A stretch of 64,000 nucleotides of DNA from Hallella seregens ATCC 51272 (GTDB taxonomy: Bacteria > Bacteroidota > Bacteroidia > Bacteroidales > Bacteroidaceae), in the NCBI RefSeq assembly GCF_000518545.1, contig NZ_JADU01000001.1, positions 186,001-250,000 of the forward strand, in the 5' to 3' direction. The notes under the pieces were generated by a model. That model made no database searches, was not told the origin of the DNA, and saw only the letters and a program-made list of their open reading frames with translations. Every line of letters begins with the position of its first letter. The first letter of the stretch is position 1. This document shows, piece after piece, positions 31,834 to 40,131 of this stretch. The translations under genes were made by a program, and so were the position numbers.

Positions 31834-33192
31834 CTATTCGGATGGTGCCCCGTGGGGTGACGGGGCGAGGCCGAAAAAACGGGACAGACGGGCGGAGGGG
31901 CCGCCATGATTTGGCGGCGTACCAGGCCCTTTGCCTCCATCAGCATTGGCGGTGGCTTGAGAATCATCGTGGTTGAGCTGCCGGCGGAGAGCCTCGCGCT
32001 GGGCGGCCTTTTCGGCTTTCTGCTGCTCATAGTCCTTGGGCTTGGCCACGCCGAAAGTCTCGTAGAGATAGTCGTCGTCGATGGGGAGCCCCATAGAGGA
32101 GAGTTTCTGCACGATGTATATCTGCTGGGAGGGGGATATCTTGTCCTTATGGGCATAGACGAACTCCCCACCTTCGACGTTGAAGCCGAGAGACGCGAAG
32201 ACCGGCCGCATATCGTAATTCAGGATGTCGAGAATGAAGTCGCGGTCATCATCGTGCATGGAGTCCTCCTCCTGCTTGTGGACTGTGCCGAGTGCCTGGG
32301 TGCCGGTGTCCTTGGTCTCGGTGGTGAGCGTATTGCCCAGGACACGGATGGACATCTTGGCATCGAAATACTCGGCAAAGGTCTTGTAGAGCTCCGAGGT
32401 GCCTGATTTGTTGGACGCCTCCAGCAGACGGAGCTCTGAGTCCTTGGGATGGATGTAGACGGCATTGGTGCCCTGGCGTCGCGCCTCGGCTATGAGTCTG
32501 CGTCGTGCCTCCTCGTCTCCGGCATCGTAGGTGTACTCACGGATGGGCATGCCGAAGACGTTGCAGTAGCGTGCCCAGTCGGCCATGTCACCACGCTTGT
32601 AGAGCACGGCAGGAAGAATCTCGGCAAAGATACCCAGATCACGCTCACGCCCTACAAAGAGCGTATTTGGGAACTCGTCGATGGAAATGCCGTCGATGTC
32701 GCCCTGGAACCGGAGCAGTTTGCGGTGGATGGGGTCATAATGCTTGCGGTCGATGAGGTCGTAGCGGATATTGCCGTCATCGTCAGTATAGAACTGCATC
32801 AGCGAGAAGCCCCAGAACTGGGACATGATGAGGTCCTTGCGGAGTTGCTTGAACCACGGCGACCGTAGTTGTGCGGAGATAGCCTCGTCGGTCTTCCCGC
32901 CCTTCCGGAACTCGATTGGAATCTTGGTGACGCCGCGGAGGCGCTTGTCAATGATACCTGACAGGTGGAGATCCAGGCGTGCGCTCTCATACATGTCGTA
33001 GAGGCGGACTCGGTTGGAGAAGTCGATGCTGGAGGCAGCAGTAACAGCACGCTGGTAGGCCCCCATGTCGAAAAAGAATATCTCCGGCATCTGGAGCACG
33101 ACGTCGGGAATGCGCGCTGCCGCTGGCTGGAGCATGCCGCCTTGCCGGATTCTGCCTGTTTCGGGGGACTTGCCCCTGTTTTTTCTTGCCAT
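31834..33192 (-). CDS. Portal protein, DUF935 (Mu gp29 type)
   Basis: The 452-residue protein shows the DUF935 portal pattern: 'RLYDMYESARLDLHLSGIIDKRL', 'WFKQLRKDLIMSQFWGFSLMQF', 'YCNVFGMPIREYTYDAGDEEARRRL' and 'AHKDKISPSQQIYIVQKLSSMGLPI'. It forms the dodecameric DNA gate at the capsid vertex. The C-terminal tail is Gly/Pro-rich and contains a hairpin-repeat relative at 31907-31937. It lies between gp36 and MuF in the leftward late operon. Confidence 0.9.
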   Translation of the reverse strand: MARKNRGKSPETGRIRQGGMLQPAAARIPDVVLQMPEIFFFDMGAYQRAVTAASSIDFSNRVRLYDMYESARLDLHLSGIIDKRLRGVTKIPIEFRKGGKTDEAISAQLRSPWFKQLRKDLIMSQFWGFSLMQFYTDDDGNIRYDLIDRKHYDPIHRKLLRFQGDIDGISIDEFPNTLFVGRERDLGIFAEILPAVLYKRGDMADWARYCNVFGMPIREYTYDAGDEEARRRLIAEARRQGTNAVYIHPKDSELRLLEASNKSGTSELYKTFAEYFDAKMSIRVLGNTLTTETKDTGTQALGTVHKQEEDSMHDDDRDFILDILNYDMRPVFASLGFNVEGGEFVYAHKDKISPSQQIYIVQKLSSMGLPIDDDYLYETFGVAKPKDYEQQKAEKAAQREALRRQLNHDDSQATANADGGKGPGTPPNHGGPSARLSRFFGLAPSPHGAPSE

Positions 33193-33210
33193 TTGAATAG
33201 TGTTTGAACG

Positions 33211-33651
33211 TTATAATAATACCGGCCGAACATCGTCTGAGACGACCTGCCACGGACTGTTCTGCTGCTGGATGTCCTCGTCGAGCCTTGGGGCTCCCTC
33301 TATGGTGACATCGCCTTTCATCACCCCCTTGAGCCAGTTGACGGCACGCTCGTAGCGGTCCTGCCGGATCTGCGAGATCTTGTAGGGATTGTGCTGGCAG
33401 AAGATGTGATAGATGGCGATGTCGAGCGCGAACATGAGGATGAGCGGGTGGCGGTCATCGCCAGTGGCCGAAAATATTGCCGCACAGTCATAGGTCTTGG
33501 AGAGATAACCTTTCATCTCGGATATGGCCCTGTCCTCGCATATCTCGATGATCTGCGGGTCGTAGTCGGCGGTTCCAGAACGCAGCAGGGCATCGAGGAT
33601 TTCGCGGTGGATGCTGGCATCGTAGTCGGTAAGTTGAATGAAATTGTCCAT
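33211..33651 (-). CDS. DUF1320 protein (Mu gp36 type)
   Basis: The 146-residue protein starts 'MDNFIQLTDYDASIHREILDALL' and includes 'ISEMKGYLSKTYDCAAIF', 'HPLILMFALDIAIYHIFCQHNPYKISQIRQDRYERAVNWLKGV', the DUF1320 pattern. Family members are head-tail connector-like proteins. The ATG at 33651 is chosen because hairpin repeat copy B lies directly upstream and supplies GGAGG; the frame extends into it without homology. Confidence 0.85.
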   Translation of the reverse strand: MDNFIQLTDYDASIHREILDALLRSGTADYDPQIIEICEDRAISEMKGYLSKTYDCAAIFSATGDDRHPLILMFALDIAIYHIFCQHNPYKISQIRQDRYERAVNWLKGVMKGDVTIEGAPRLDEDIQQQNSPWQVVSDDVRPVLL

Positions 33652-33658
33652 ATTAAAG

Positions 33659-33709
33659 CCTCCCCCCCTGCCCCTCCAGTGGGAGGGGAGCCCATGGAGG
33701 CACCGGGCT
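33659..33709. repeat. GC-rich hairpin repeat, copy B
   Basis: The element lies between the terminase stop and the gp36 start on the minus strand. It shares 'CCTGCCCCTCCAG...GAGGGGAGCCCA...GAGGCAC.GGGCTT' with copy A at 29627-29671, and like copy A it supplies the ribosome-binding purines of the next gene. Confidence 0.65.
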
Positions 33710-33712
33710 TGG

Positions 33713-35248
33713 TTACATTCGGTAAGGATTGTCCTCGTTGAGCTGCGCATAGCTCATGGTGAAAGTGGGCTCGAGGTCGGCCGTCTTCTCGTCGGTGAGG
33801 GTGATGGCGCCCTCGACGGCGTCGGGGCCGTCGGCAGGATAAGGCAGCGTGAGCTCGAAGAGCTTGAACTGCGTGATGAGCTCCAGCATCATCGGGTTGT
33901 CTTTCTCGTCCTCGTTGAATATCCACTGGCAGTTGCGGTCGATGGGTTCCAGGTGTGCCTCGATGCGCGTGGCCTTGTCGGTCTTTCGACGCTCGTCGCC
34001 TCGGATGAACAGCTGTTTGCCACGCTTCTTGCACTCCTCGCGCAGGAGCGGCTTGAAGACCTGGTTGAAGAACGGGTCCTGGAGCTTGTTGTTCTCCATA
34101 TACCAGTAGACATTGGTCTTGCCGCCGACAAAATGCTCCAGGTCGAAATACCATCCGATGAAGTTGGCGTTGGTCTCACGGGCGAGAAAGCCCTTGATGA
34201 CGTAATATACACCGCGGTACCTGCCGATGAGCCACAGTGCCTTGGTGGAGGAAGCCTTCTTGCGGCTGTCGGAATAGGCGGGGTCTCCATAGCCGATGAG
34301 GAACTTGAACTTGGAGAGCGCGGGCACCTTTCCGAATGGCAGGTTCTTGAAAATCTTGCCCTCAGACACGGGATTGTTGAAGTATTCTCCCTGCTTGGCT
34401 TTCTCGGTAATCTTAGAGAGGGTGCGGTCGATCATCTCCTCGGTGTTCTTCTCGGGCCATGTGCTGCGCCCCTGCTTGTCGCGGATGTTGACCACGTCCC
34501 AGCTGTTGGCCATCTTGCCTGCGCGGACGATGCAGCAGTCCCTGGCGATGATGTTGCCGCACCATAGCACCAGCGTAGGCTCTGAGATGGAGCGCGTGGG
34601 ATAGAGCGCCTGTTCCGCCCAGTCCCACTTCTTGTCGAGGGTGACGGGATTGCGGCAGTCCTCATCGGTGTCGTAGTCGTCGAAATATAGCACGTCGGGG
34701 CGTATGGCCTCGTTGCGCATGCCACGCGGTGCGGAGCCCGCGCCCAGGGCAATGAACTTGGCCCCGCAGCGGGCGGAGAACTCCGTGTCTGTCCAAAGGC
34801 CTATGGTCATCTGGTCGCCGTAGAACTGGGCGATGCGGGGATTGGACTCGAAGTTGATGCGGTAAGGTGCCAGCAGACGCTTTGCTGCATCGACGGTGGC
34901 GCTGGCGATGACGATGAAGTGCTTGCGGCCGGTGAGTGCCAGATACATGAGGATGAACATGGCCACGGTGGACTTGGCGAGCTCGCGGCTCCATGAGAGC
35001 ACCTCATACCATTCATCGTTGGCTATGACGCGACGGATGGCGCGTTTGTGGAACGGTGCGAACTCATACTTGGCGTAAGCCGGGAAGAAGTACTGTATCC
35101 ATGCAATGGGGTCTGCCTCGAGCTCCTTGCGGCGTCGCTCGATGTCACGCTGGGTGAGGCTGTCATCGACCAAAATGTCGTGCATGAGCCCTTTATGGAA
35201 ATCCTCCCAGCGTTCGAGGGCTTGTCTGGCGGTCTGTTTCTGTACCAT
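33713..35248 (-). CDS. Terminase large subunit (Mu gp28 type)
   Basis: The 511-residue protein packages DNA into the prohead. The ATPase Walker-A-like stretch is 'SWSRELAKSTVAMF' and Walker B is 'PDVLYFDDYDTDED'. The nuclease domain holds 'KFLIGYGDPAYSDSRKKAS' and 'FIRGDERRKTDKATRIEAHLEPI'. Length and order (small subunit upstream, portal downstream) are as expected. The unusual point is the leftward orientation relative to the tail genes. Confidence 0.92.
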   Translation of the reverse strand: MVQKQTARQALERWEDFHKGLMHDILVDDSLTQRDIERRRKELEADPIAWIQYFFPAYAKYEFAPFHKRAIRRVIANDEWYEVLSWSRELAKSTVAMFILMYLALTGRKHFIVIASATVDAAKRLLAPYRINFESNPRIAQFYGDQMTIGLWTDTEFSARCGAKFIALGAGSAPRGMRNEAIRPDVLYFDDYDTDEDCRNPVTLDKKWDWAEQALYPTRSISEPTLVLWCGNIIARDCCIVRAGKMANSWDVVNIRDKQGRSTWPEKNTEEMIDRTLSKITEKAKQGEYFNNPVSEGKIFKNLPFGKVPALSKFKFLIGYGDPAYSDSRKKASSTKALWLIGRYRGVYYVIKGFLARETNANFIGWYFDLEHFVGGKTNVYWYMENNKLQDPFFNQVFKPLLREECKKRGKQLFIRGDERRKTDKATRIEAHLEPIDRNCQWIFNEDEKDNPMMLELITQFKLFELTLPYPADGPDAVEGAITLTDEKTADLEPTFTMSYAQLNEDNPYRM

Positions 35249-35251
35249 GGG

Positions 35252-35704
35252 TTAACGTTTGCGGGTTGACATGTCCTTGATGAAGGCATCGAACAAGCCG
35301 CCGAACTGCTTGGCGGCATCAATGTCGAGCGGGCGGAGCCAGGAGAGGAAACGCATGGCCACGGAGACACAGTCGGGCACGCCGATGTCGGTCTCGAGCT
35401 TCTTGACCGCACCGGCGAGCTTGGCGAGTGCGTCGGCCTCCTTGGCGGTGGCGAAGCGCTGTCCCTCCTCGCGGGAATTGATGGCCGTGTTGATCTCGAG
35501 CAGCTGGCGGTTGATCTGCGCAATGATTTGCTCGGGTGTGATCATCACGGATGCCTTGAGACTGTCCCAGTTGCCCTCACGCACCCAGCGGGATACAGAC
35601 TGGCGTGTGGTGCCTATCTTGTCGGCAATCTCCTCGTAGGTGTAGTTGCCGTTGAGATAGAGCGAACGGGCAATTTCCTTTTTGTCGATATTGTTTTTTA
35701 CCAT
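35252..35704 (-). CDS. Small terminase-like HTH protein (DUF1804 type)
   Basis: The 150-residue protein opens with an HTH: 'KKEIARSLYLNGNYTYEEIADKIGTTRQSVSRWVREGNW', followed by a helical region 'ALAKLAGAVKKLETDIG'. Gene position just before the large terminase and the DUF1804-like pattern support a DNA-recognition subunit of packaging. Its stop is 3 nt before the large subunit start. The promoter is in the 35705-35879 divergent region. Confidence 0.85.
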   Translation of the reverse strand: MVKNNIDKKEIARSLYLNGNYTYEEIADKIGTTRQSVSRWVREGNWDSLKASVMITPEQIIAQINRQLLEINTAINSREEGQRFATAKEADALAKLAGAVKKLETDIGVPDCVSVAMRFLSWLRPLDIDAAKQFGGLFDAFIKDMSTRKR

Positions 35705-35722
35705 AATTGTGCTTGAAAATCA

Positions 35723-35860
35723 CTGCAAATATCTAATATTTCGGGGGATTATTCAAACCATGATTCTATGATATGCGCAGCTGATGTTATGGTCACCTTA
35801 GCCGTGTATACGGTAGATTCGCGATTTTGATGGTCGGCGAAAACATACGATATTTGCAGC
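35723..35860. promoter_or_regulatory. Divergent late promoter region
   Basis: Both arms carry GATATTTGCAG: minus strand at 35733-35723 and plus strand at 35849-35859. Each is preceded by a similar CGAAA(A)nAT block. The -7 elements deviate from TAnnTTTG only in the first base, and no TTTG -33 is at the right distance. This suggests activation by a phage factor of both late operons at once. Confidence 0.6.
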
Positions 35861-35909
35861 AAAAAAGTAATGTCCGGCAGTGCTCGGCATCGCTTCAAAA
35901 GTAAACCGA

Positions 35910-37019
35910 ATGGAAACAAAGTTCTTTAATATCATACCCGGTGAAGGCGAGGTGGCCATCCTGCTCTACGGTGATGTAGGTGACGGTGAAAAGGTGGAAA
36001 GCGGCCGTGTGGTGAGCGAGCTCATGGCGCTGGCGGCACAGTACAGGAAGATAGACGTGCGTATCAACAGCAACGGTGGGGACGTGTTCTCGGGCATTGC
36101 CATCTATAACGCGCTGCGGACATCACAGGCCGACATTACCATCTACGTGGACGGCGTAGCTGCCTCGATTGCCGGCATCATCGCCCTTTGCGGAAAGCCC
36201 CTTTATATGAGTCCTTACGCCAAGCTGATGCTGCACAGCGTGAGCGGCGGCAGCTACGGCACAGCCTCTGCCTTGCGCCGCACGGCCCAGATGATCGAGA
36301 CGCTGGAAGCAGACCTTGCTGGCATGATTGCAGCCCGCTGTGGCATGACCGCTGAGGAGGTTGCTGCCCGCTACTTCGATGAGCAGGACCACTGGATAAG
36401 CGCAAGCGATGCAGTGAACATGAAGCTGGCCGACGGCATCTATGAACTGCCGGACGGTCCGGTACGGCAGCCGGCCACTACAGAGGAGATTTACCAATAT
36501 TTCAATAACCGGCTGCAGCTGCAGCCACAAAAGACAAGAGAAATGGCATTGATAGACGAACTCAAGACCATCCCCTCGTTCAAGGACAAGGCGGATGAGG
36601 GCGCCATGCTGGCGCACATCAAGGAACTGGAGAACAAAGCCACGAAGGCTGATGCCCTGGAAGCCGCCAACAAGGCGATGAAGGCCCGGTTGGAAGAGAA
36701 AGAGAAGGGCGAGGTGGCCGCACTGCTCGACAAGGCCGTGACGGACGGCAAGATCACCAAGGAGCAGCGCCCGCAGTTTGAGAAGCTCATGGCCCAGGAC
36801 CGCGCAACGACAACCGCCGTGCTGGAGGGCATGAAGCCCGCCAACCGCAAGCGTGCGACCGACTTCATCAACCTGGGCGGCGAGGGTGCCGGCGACCTGG
36901 CATCCAGGAGCTGGGACGAGCTGGACAAGGCCGGCCGACTGGCGGACCTGAAGGCTCATGACCCCACACTCTTCGCCAACAAGTTCAAGGAGAAGTTCGG
37001 GGTGGAATACTTGGACTAA
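35910..37019 (+). CDS. Head maturation protease (ClpP-like) with C-terminal scaffold
   Basis: The 369-residue protein begins with a ClpP/S14-like protease domain: 'DVRINSNGGDVFSGIAIYNAL', 'GVAASIAGIIAL' (catalytic Ser) and 'MLHSVSGGSYG' (catalytic His). From about residue 212 ('MALIDELKTIPSF') it becomes a charged coiled coil ('IKELENKATKADALEAANKAMKARLEEKEK'), a scaffold. In Mu the scaffold is made from an internal start in the protease gene; the ATG at 36543 could serve this. It is the first gene of the rightward late operon. Confidence 0.86.
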   Translation: METKFFNIIPGEGEVAILLYGDVGDGEKVESGRVVSELMALAAQYRKIDVRINSNGGDVFSGIAIYNALRTSQADITIYVDGVAASIAGIIALCGKPLYMSPYAKLMLHSVSGGSYGTASALRRTAQMIETLEADLAGMIAARCGMTAEEVAARYFDEQDHWISASDAVNMKLADGIYELPDGPVRQPATTEEIYQYFNNRLQLQPQKTREMALIDELKTIPSFKDKADEGAMLAHIKELENKATKADALEAANKAMKARLEEKEKGEVAALLDKAVTDGKITKEQRPQFEKLMAQDRATTTAVLEGMKPANRKRATDFINLGGEGAGDLASRSWDELDKAGRLADLKAHDPTLFANKFKEKFGVEYLD

Positions 37020-37115
37020 TTCAAAATTCACAATTCAAAATTCAAAATTGGCTAACTCGAACTATGTTTCAAAATTAGCTGACGCCGAACTACGTTTCAC
37101 AATTCACAATTCAAG
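37019..37115. repeat. AATTCA arrays with a duplicated 33-bp segment
   Basis: AATTCAAAATTCACAATTC-type units occur at about 37019-37050 and 37096-37115. Between them, 'AAAATTGGCTAACTCGAACT' is repeated imperfectly as 'AAAATTAGCTGACGCCGAACT', each followed by TATGTTTCAA/TACGTTTCAC. The run ends 6 nt before the capsid ATG. Confidence 0.7.
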
Positions 37116-37121
37116 ATTGAT

Positions 37122-38024
37122 ATGGCTTTAAACAAAGAAATCTGGCTGACAACCATTCAGGAGAACTTCTTCCCGAACAATTCTTTCGCAACCAAGTCGG
37201 TTGACGACTCAGCCTTTGTAGACAACAAGAAGGTACATGTGCCCAATGCCGGCGCACCGAGCGGTGTGGAGACAAACCGCTCCATCTTTCCGGCCGTAGT
37301 GAACCAACAAAACGACGAAGATCTGGAATACAGCATGGACGAGTTGACCACGAACCCCATCCACATTCCGAACATCGATATGGTGGAACTGAGCTATGAC
37401 AAGCGCCAGAGCGTGCTCTACAACGACCGCAACCAGCTGCAGAATGAGGCTTGCCATAATCTGCTCTATCGCTGGGGTACGGGCGCAAAAACATTTACAA
37501 CAAGTGGAGGTGCTCGTGTGGCTCACACTTCAGCCACCGCCATTGGCAACCGCAAGAAGATTACCAAAAAAGATGTGCTCGCCATCGGTACCCAGTTCAA
37601 TATGGACGACGTACCTGCCACGGGTCGCTACCTGCTGCTGGACGCCATCATGTATACCGACTTGCTTGAAGACCTGACGGACAAGGAGCTGAGCGCGTTC
37701 CTCGCTTCGGCTGACGCTCAGCGCGGTGTGATTGGCATGCTCTACGGCTTCGAGGTGATGCAGCGCTCCAAGGTGCTGCGCACGACTGCCGGCAAGGTGG
37801 TGGTCAAGTGGACCGACGAGGACGCAGCCTCCGAGCTGGCCGCCGGACTGGCTTGGCAACAGAGCTGCGTGAGCCGTGCCATCGGCGAGGTGAAGATGTT
37901 CGACTCTTTGGACAACCCGCTCTACTACGGCGACATCTACTCGTTCCTGCTCCGTGCCGGTGGCGAGAAGCGTCGCTATGACAAGAAGGGTGTGGCGCTG
38001 ATTGTGGAGGACACTGCTGCATAA
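37122..38024 (+). CDS. Major capsid protein
   Basis: The 300-residue protein starts 'MALNKEIWLTTIQENFFPNNSFATKSVDDS' and has capsid features: an extended N-arm, 'YDKRQSVLYNDRNQLQNEA' (spine-helix-like) and 'GFEVMQRSKVLRTTAG'. It follows the protease/scaffold gene and precedes the sheath. Length fits Mu gpT-like HK97-fold capsids. An AATTCA array fills the upstream leader. Confidence 0.85.
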   Translation: MALNKEIWLTTIQENFFPNNSFATKSVDDSAFVDNKKVHVPNAGAPSGVETNRSIFPAVVNQQNDEDLEYSMDELTTNPIHIPNIDMVELSYDKRQSVLYNDRNQLQNEACHNLLYRWGTGAKTFTTSGGARVAHTSATAIGNRKKITKKDVLAIGTQFNMDDVPATGRYLLLDAIMYTDLLEDLTDKELSAFLASADAQRGVIGMLYGFEVMQRSKVLRTTAGKVVVKWTDEDAASELAAGLAWQQSCVSRAIGEVKMFDSLDNPLYYGDIYSFLLRAGGEKRRYDKKGVALIVEDTAA

Positions 38025-38061
38025 TTCATAATTCACAATTCATAATTTATAATTGATAATT
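38024..38061. repeat. AATTCATAATTC array before the sheath gene
   Basis: About four AATTCA(C/T) units and a degenerate AATTTATAATTG run directly from the capsid stop to the sheath ATG at 38062. No Shine-Dalgarno site is present, so the AT-rich leader probably aids initiation. Confidence 0.65.
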
Positions 38062-39243
38062 ATGGAAATTCCAAGAGTCAAGATACAATATCTGAACGGG
38101 CAGCTTGGCACCGTCGGGGACAGCCCCGACGGACTGTTTGCCCTGGTGTGCGGTGCGACGGCCGTGGCTGCCACGTTTGAGCTGGGCAAGGCCTACACGC
38201 TGCGCAACGTGGAGGAACTGACAGCATTGGGTGTTACAGCAGAGAACAACCCACGGCTGACAAAACACGTGACTGACTTCTATGCCGAGGCCGAAGACGG
38301 CACGAAGCTCATCATCTACGGCTTGGACAAGACCACCACGATGACGGCGATGCTGGACAAGGACACGGGGAGCGTGAAAGCACTCATCACGGGACAGAAC
38401 GGCGCACTGCGGGGACTGTTCGTGGCCTGCGAGGGTCTGACGACGGGGGACGTGACCGAAGGGCTCGATCCTGACGTGCTGACAGCTATCCCCAAAGCCC
38501 AGGCTTTGGCCGAATGGGCCACGACGGAGCTTTATGCACCCTTGTTCATCGTGCTGGAGGGCCGACACTTCGAGCAGGATGCCGTGAAGCAGATTGGTGA
38601 TGGTACTTCCAACAGGGTGGCCGTGCTGGTGGGCGACACGGTAAGCGGCAGCGAGGGTGCCTGTGTGGGCACGCTGGCCGGACGGCTGGCCACCACCGGA
38701 GTGCAGCGCAACATCGGCCGGGTGAAGGACGGCGAGCTGGCGCCACTGGTGATGTACATCGGTACACAGAAGGTGGAAGAGGCCGGCAGTGCAGTGGCAG
38801 ACCTCTATGACAAGGGCTATATCACACCGCGCAAGCATGTTGGCCGGACCGGCTACTACTTCACCGATGACCGCATGGCCTGCAAGGCGACGGACGACTA
38901 TGCGCACCTGACGGCACGCCGGACGGTGGACAAGGCCTACCGCATCGCCTACGACACAATGCTGGGCCTGCTGCTGGACGAGCTGGAGGTGAACGACGAC
39001 GGCACGCTGCAGGCGGGCGTGGTGAAGAGCTGGCAACAGAGCGTGACGAACGCCATCGACACGAATATGACCGCTGCCGGTGAGCTGAGCGCGACGAGCG
39101 ACGGTGAGGGCTGCGTATGCTATATTGACGAGAAGCAGAACGTGGTGTCGACCTCGAAGGTGGCAGTGACGCTGAAGGTGAGGCCCTTCGGCTATGCACG
39201 CTACGTGAACGTGAACCTCGGGTTCCAGCTGACAACAAGCTAA
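38062..39243 (+). CDS. Contractile tail sheath protein (DUF2586-like)
   Basis: The 393-residue protein starts 'MEIPRVKIQYLNGQLGTVGDSPDGLFAL' and contains 'KHVTDFYAEAEDGTKLIIYGL', 'FIVLEGRHFEQDAVKQIGDGTSNRVAVLVGDT' and 'RTVDKAYRIAYDTML', features of Bacteroidota phage sheath (DUF2586-like) proteins. Position between capsid and tube supports the call. The ATG at 38062 is preferred to an upstream in-frame ATG inside the AT-rich array. Confidence 0.85.
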   Translation: MEIPRVKIQYLNGQLGTVGDSPDGLFALVCGATAVAATFELGKAYTLRNVEELTALGVTAENNPRLTKHVTDFYAEAEDGTKLIIYGLDKTTTMTAMLDKDTGSVKALITGQNGALRGLFVACEGLTTGDVTEGLDPDVLTAIPKAQALAEWATTELYAPLFIVLEGRHFEQDAVKQIGDGTSNRVAVLVGDTVSGSEGACVGTLAGRLATTGVQRNIGRVKDGELAPLVMYIGTQKVEEAGSAVADLYDKGYITPRKHVGRTGYYFTDDRMACKATDDYAHLTARRTVDKAYRIAYDTMLGLLLDELEVNDDGTLQAGVVKSWQQSVTNAIDTNMTAAGELSATSDGEGCVCYIDEKQNVVSTSKVAVTLKVRPFGYARYVNVNLGFQLTTS

Positions 39244-39250
39244 AAAACTT

Positions 39251-39282
39251 CTCATCCCTCCCCGCGAGGGATGGGGAGGCAA
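39251..39282. repeat. Short hairpin repeat before the tube gene
   Basis: CATCCCTCCCC-GCGA-GGGATGGGGAGG forms an imperfect stem and ends in GGAGG 27 nt before the tube gene. It is related to the GC-rich repeats at 29627 and 33659. Confidence 0.5.
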
Positions 39283-39309
39283 AAAGTAAACGAGTAAAAA
39301 TGGATTACT

Positions 39310-39717
39310 ATGTTCAATACGAAAGAATATGAATGGGCCGATGTGAATGTTGTTGTTGCCGGGCGGCCGGTGACCGGCATGCGCGGCATCAAATACAACA
39401 GTAAGCAGGAGAAGGAACTGCTCTATGCCAAGGGCAACAAGCCCCACGGCATCCAGCACGGCAACAAGGACTACAGCGGCGAGGTGACACTGCTGCAGAG
39501 CGAGTACGAGGCACTGCGCACAGCCAGTGGCGGAGACGTGCTGGACTCGAGGTTCGACCTGGTGGTGAGCTACGGTAACCCGTCGAAAGGTGACGCGCTG
39601 GTGACGGATATTCTTGTCGGCTGCGAGATCACGGAGGACAACACCGAGTGGAAGCAAGGCGACAAGTTCCAGGAGAAGGCCCTGCCCTTTATCTTCATGG
39701 ACAAGAAGAGAGGGTGA
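39310..39717 (+). CDS. Tail tube protein
   Basis: The 135-residue protein starts 'MFNTKEYEWADVNVVVAGRPVTGMRGIKY' and has 'YSGEVTLLQSEYEALRTASGGDVLDSRFDLVVSYG', the pattern of contractile tail tube proteins in Bacteroidota phages. Position after the sheath and before the chaperone frameshift cassette is canonical. A hairpin with GACCGCCATG...CATGTCGGTC (39723-39745) lies downstream. Confidence 0.85.
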   Translation: MFNTKEYEWADVNVVVAGRPVTGMRGIKYNSKQEKELLYAKGNKPHGIQHGNKDYSGEVTLLQSEYEALRTASGGDVLDSRFDLVVSYGNPSKGDALVTDILVGCEITEDNTEWKQGDKFQEKALPFIFMDKKRG

Positions 39718-39846
39718 CGGCATATTGACAGACCGCCATGACATGTCGGTCAACGGAGCGCCCCCGGCCCTATCCCTGTTGGAGGGACAGATTATCTGAG
39801 GGGCCATCATTTGGGGCAGAATAAAAACACTATAAAAAGGTAAACA

Positions 39847-40131
39847 ATGAACTATACAGAAGAGCAACTGAAAGAATGGAAGGCACAGCATGGTGACCTG
39901 TTTGAAATATCGGTGGATGGCAAGAGCTGCATCCTGCACAAGCCGACACGCAAGGACCTGAGCTATGCCAGCGTGGTGAAAGACCCCATCAAGCTGACCG
40001 AGACGCTGCTGAACCAGCTGTGGGTGGCCGGCGATGAGGAGATCAAGACCGACGACGAGCTGTTCATGGCTGTCAGCAACCGCATGGACGAGGTGCTGAA
40101 GGTGAAGGAGGCCGAGATAAAAAAATTGTAG
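39847..40131 (+). CDS. Tail assembly chaperone, zero-frame product (94 aa)
   Basis: The product starts 'MNYTEEQLKEWKAQHGDLFE' and ends 'VLKVKEAEIKKL'. Position before the tape measure and the slippery A7 run at its end mark it as the G-type chaperone of lambda/Mu-like tails (Mu gp41 type). Most ribosomes should stop at TAG 40129-40131; a fraction should shift into the -1 frame (next entry). Confidence 0.85.
   Translation: MNYTEEQLKEWKAQHGDLFEISVDGKSCILHKPTRKDLSYASVVKDPIKLTETLLNQLWVAGDEEIKTDDELFMAVSNRMDEVLKVKEAEIKKL

Noticed and set aside
38047..39939. 630-codon minus-strand frame opposite sheath and tube genes
   Set aside because: It is antisense to clearly assigned tail genes and has no recognisable domain.
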